NCBI RefSeq assembly: GCF_000316195.1
Contig: NZ_JH994111.1
Location: forward strand, 1 to 64,000
Direction of reading: 5' to 3'
DNA: 64,000 bases
DNA from: Brachyspira hampsonii 30446
GTDB taxonomy: Bacteria; Spirochaetota; Brachyspiria; Brachyspirales; Brachyspiraceae
Shown: positions 62,581 to 64,000 of the stretch, piece after piece
Layout: each line of letters starts with the position of its first letter
Numbering within the stretch: position 1 is the stretch's first letter
Program-made: the position numbers and the translations under genes
The notes under the pieces: generated by a model
Seen by the model: the letters and a program-made list of their open reading frames with translations, nothing else
Databases searched by the model: none
What the model was told of the DNA's origin: nothing

Positions 62581-62895
62581 CCCCGCCCACTATGCTTGGC
62601 AATTAATTTGCAAACTTTTGTTTTCATTTTCTTTATAGCTATAATCTAAAAAGCATGCCCGCCCTAGCTTGTTTAAAATATACAGCTTTCAAAAACGCAC
62701 GGTTAGCTATTCTAAACATATAAATTAATTAATCATTCAAATTAAATTATATAATAAAAATCTTTTCACCGTGCGTTGGGATAAGCAGCAAATTTAATAA
62801 AAACTTGGGTGGGTTGTTCTTTTTTAATTTTAGCTTAAAAAGAAAAAATAATTAATATTTGCAATGAAAACAGTAAATATATAGGGTGGGGAATT
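62581..62895. repeat. alternating G-rich inverted repeat, full palindrome
   Basis: Six motifs are symmetric around about 62,737: CCCCGCCCACTATG (62581), GCCCGCCCTAGCTTG (62658), ACGCACGGT (62695), ACCGTGCGT (62768), AACTTGGGTGGGTTG (62802) and ATAGGGTGGGGAATT (62881). The whole is one imperfect palindrome of 315 bp with A+T-rich spacers. It lies between a terminator and another hairpin, with no gene inside. Confidence 0.75.
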
Positions 62896-62909
62896 AAATG
62901 AAGCTGTAT

Positions 62910-62943
62910 AACAAAGGGACTTAATTCAAGCCCCTTTGTTTTT
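62910..62943. terminator. hairpin before galE stop
   Basis: AACAAAGGG and CCCTTTGTT with inner CTT/AAG form a 12-bp stem with one mismatch. On the plus strand it is followed by TTTTT. On the minus strand, where galE ends 13 bp away, the mismatch becomes G-U but no T-run follows. Confidence 0.55.
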
Positions 62944-62955
62944 CATAAGTAAATA

Positions 62956-63948
62956 TTATCTGTCATTATATCCATTAGGGTGATTCTTATGCCAATTCCA
63001 TGCAGTTTGTACTATGGTTTCCAATGAGTCTATAGTAGGAGTCCAGCCCAAAACTTCTTTTGCTCTTTTACTGCTTGCTATAAGTTCTGATGAATCTCCT
63101 GCTCTTCTAGGACAAACTTCTGCAGGTATAGGATGTCCTGTTACTTTTCTAGCTACTTCAATAACTTCTTTTACGCTAAATCCGTTTCCATTACCTAAAT
63201 TGCATGAAACACTTTTACCGCCATTCTTTAAGTAATTCATAGCAGCAATATGTGCTAAAGCTAGATCGCATACATGTATATAATCTCTTAAACATGTTCC
63301 ATCAGGAGTAGGGTAGTCATCGCCGAATATTTTTATTGAATCTCTTTTTCCAAGAGGTACTTGAAGTATTAATGGTATTAAATGTGATTCAGGTTTATGA
63401 TCTTCTCCAATATGTCCGTCTGGGTTAGCACCTGAAGCATTAAAATATCTTAAAGCTACATAGTCAAAATCATAAGCTTTACTATACCAAGAAAGTATTT
63501 TTTCTAATGCTAATTTACTATCGCCGTAGGGATTAGTAGGCTCTTTTCTGCAGTCCTCTTCTAATGGTATTTTTTCAGGTTCTCCGTAAACTGCTGCTGT
63601 AGAAGAAAATATAAAATTCTTTACTTTTGCTTTAAGCATAGCATTAAGAAGATTAATTGAATTAGATACATTATTATAATAATATTTAGCTGGATTTTGT
63701 ACACTTTCACCAACTTCTATATAAGCACATAAATGCATAACAGAATCTATATCATGACTTTTAAAAATTTTATCAAGTAAATCACTATCTCCTATATTTC
63801 CATGATAAAAATTTTTGCAGTCTTTAATAGCATCTTTATGTCCATATTCCAATGAATCTATTATAACAGTTTCGATATTCTGATTTAAAAGTTCATTAAC
63901 TACATGTGAGCCTATATATCCGGCTCCTCCGCATACTAAAACAGCCAT
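62956..63948 (-). CDS. galE: UDP-glucose 4-epimerase
   Basis: 330 residues, extended short-chain dehydrogenase. NAD motif VCGGAGYIGSHVV, SSTAAVYGEP, the catalytic YGDSKLALEKIL (YxxxK), RYFNASGANPDGHIGED and PDGTCLRDYIHVCDL are all present. It interconverts UDP-glucose and UDP-galactose for surface sugars. GGAG lies before the ATG. The last 52 bp of the window are upstream sequence with nothing recognised. Confidence 0.96.
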   Translation of the reverse strand: MAVLVCGGAGYIGSHVVNELLNQNIETVIIDSLEYGHKDAIKDCKNFYHGNIGDSDLLDKIFKSHDIDSVMHLCAYIEVGESVQNPAKYYYNNVSNSINLLNAMLKAKVKNFIFSSTAAVYGEPEKIPLEEDCRKEPTNPYGDSKLALEKILSWYSKAYDFDYVALRYFNASGANPDGHIGEDHKPESHLIPLILQVPLGKRDSIKIFGDDYPTPDGTCLRDYIHVCDLALAHIAAMNYLKNGGKSVSCNLGNGNGFSVKEVIEVARKVTGHPIPAEVCPRRAGDSSELIASSKRAKEVLGWTPTIDSLETIVQTAWNWHKNHPNGYNDR

Positions 63949-64000
63949 ATTAATACTCCAAATTAAAAGTTTTATTTATTATTATATAAGTAAAGTATAA

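Noticed and set aside
62910-62943. Strong galE terminator.
   Set aside because: On the galE strand the stem is not followed by a T-run, so it is listed only as a weak hairpin; the plus-strand orientation fits a terminator better.
1-64000. tRNA or rRNA genes.
   Set aside because: No cloverleaf with CCA-end or T-loop signature and no rRNA-like conserved segment was found by eye; a tRNAscan run would be decisive.

Overview
The window is a low-GC, strongly AT-biased bacterial chromosome segment with no rRNA or tRNA genes that I can recognise. Gene content and style point to a spirochaete of the Brachyspira type. I infer this from tandem BMP-family nucleoside-binding lipoproteins, Rpn/PD-(D/E)XK 'transposase' genes, a surface/periplasmic SH3 protein family, and the rpmH-rnpA-yidD-yidC-khpB cluster. 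No marker in the window proves the genus. Several genes have textbook sigma70 promoters (TTGACA, 16-17 bp, TATAAT), which helps to fix transcription units.

Layout. 1-3.1 kb: a tandem duplication of [secreted SH3 protein + Rpn nuclease], cut by the left edge. 3.1-7.4 kb: a membrane protein, then the riboflavin operon ribD-ribE-ribBA read leftwards behind a consensus promoter, an FMN riboswitch and an attenuator terminator; ribH is absent. 7.4-10.1 kb: a dual-specificity phosphatase, a 367-bp MITE-like element with a GC-rich structured core, a chain of G-rich inverted repeats, and a broken alpha/beta hydrolase. 10.2-14.9 kb: a LysR regulator, an AbiL/RloB-like two-gene defence candidate, an intact paralogue of the broken hydrolase, and a hexapeptide acetyltransferase. 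15-18.1 kb: PhoH/PIN ATPase, a second large block of the G-rich repeats including a 343-bp tandem duplication, and an MNT-HEPN toxin-antitoxin pair whose HEPN gene is internally deleted. 18.5-27.6 kb: MATE transporter with a long charged tail, ispD, mcsA, a degenerate mcsB, three LEA-2-type proteins, an orphan NfnA-like flavoprotein, rplS, a LacI regulator and a LemA-like protein. 27.8-36.9 kb: an amino-acid ABC transporter operon, a site-2 protease, an envelope operon (YtxH, coiled-coil membrane protein, SurA-like chaperone, outer-membrane protein), a hot-dog thioesterase and a double GT2 glycosyltransferase.

37.3-48.2 kb is one nucleoside-salvage locus read leftwards: deoC, two nucleoside phosphorylases, three BMP lipoproteins, then a terminator, a new promoter, the ABC ATPase and two permeases. 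An Rpn gene and its hairpin array sit between ATPase and permeases. Import, phosphorolysis and deoxyribose-phosphate cleavage are thus encoded together. 48.3-54.4 kb is a complete type I restriction-modification operon. 54.6-58.9 kb holds a sugar aminotransferase and a signalling group: two RsbW-like ATPases flanking an unusual NUDIX-histidine kinase fusion. 58.9-62.5 kb is the ribosome/RNase P/membrane-insertion cluster, followed by another palindromic repeat and galE.

The most unusual items are: the NUDIX-histidine kinase fusion; the alternating G-rich inverted-repeat family found at four places; the 24-nt hairpin elements linked to Rpn genes, whose stems change sequence while keeping their pairing; Rpn genes that appear to be leaderless; and the catalytically degenerate McsB.
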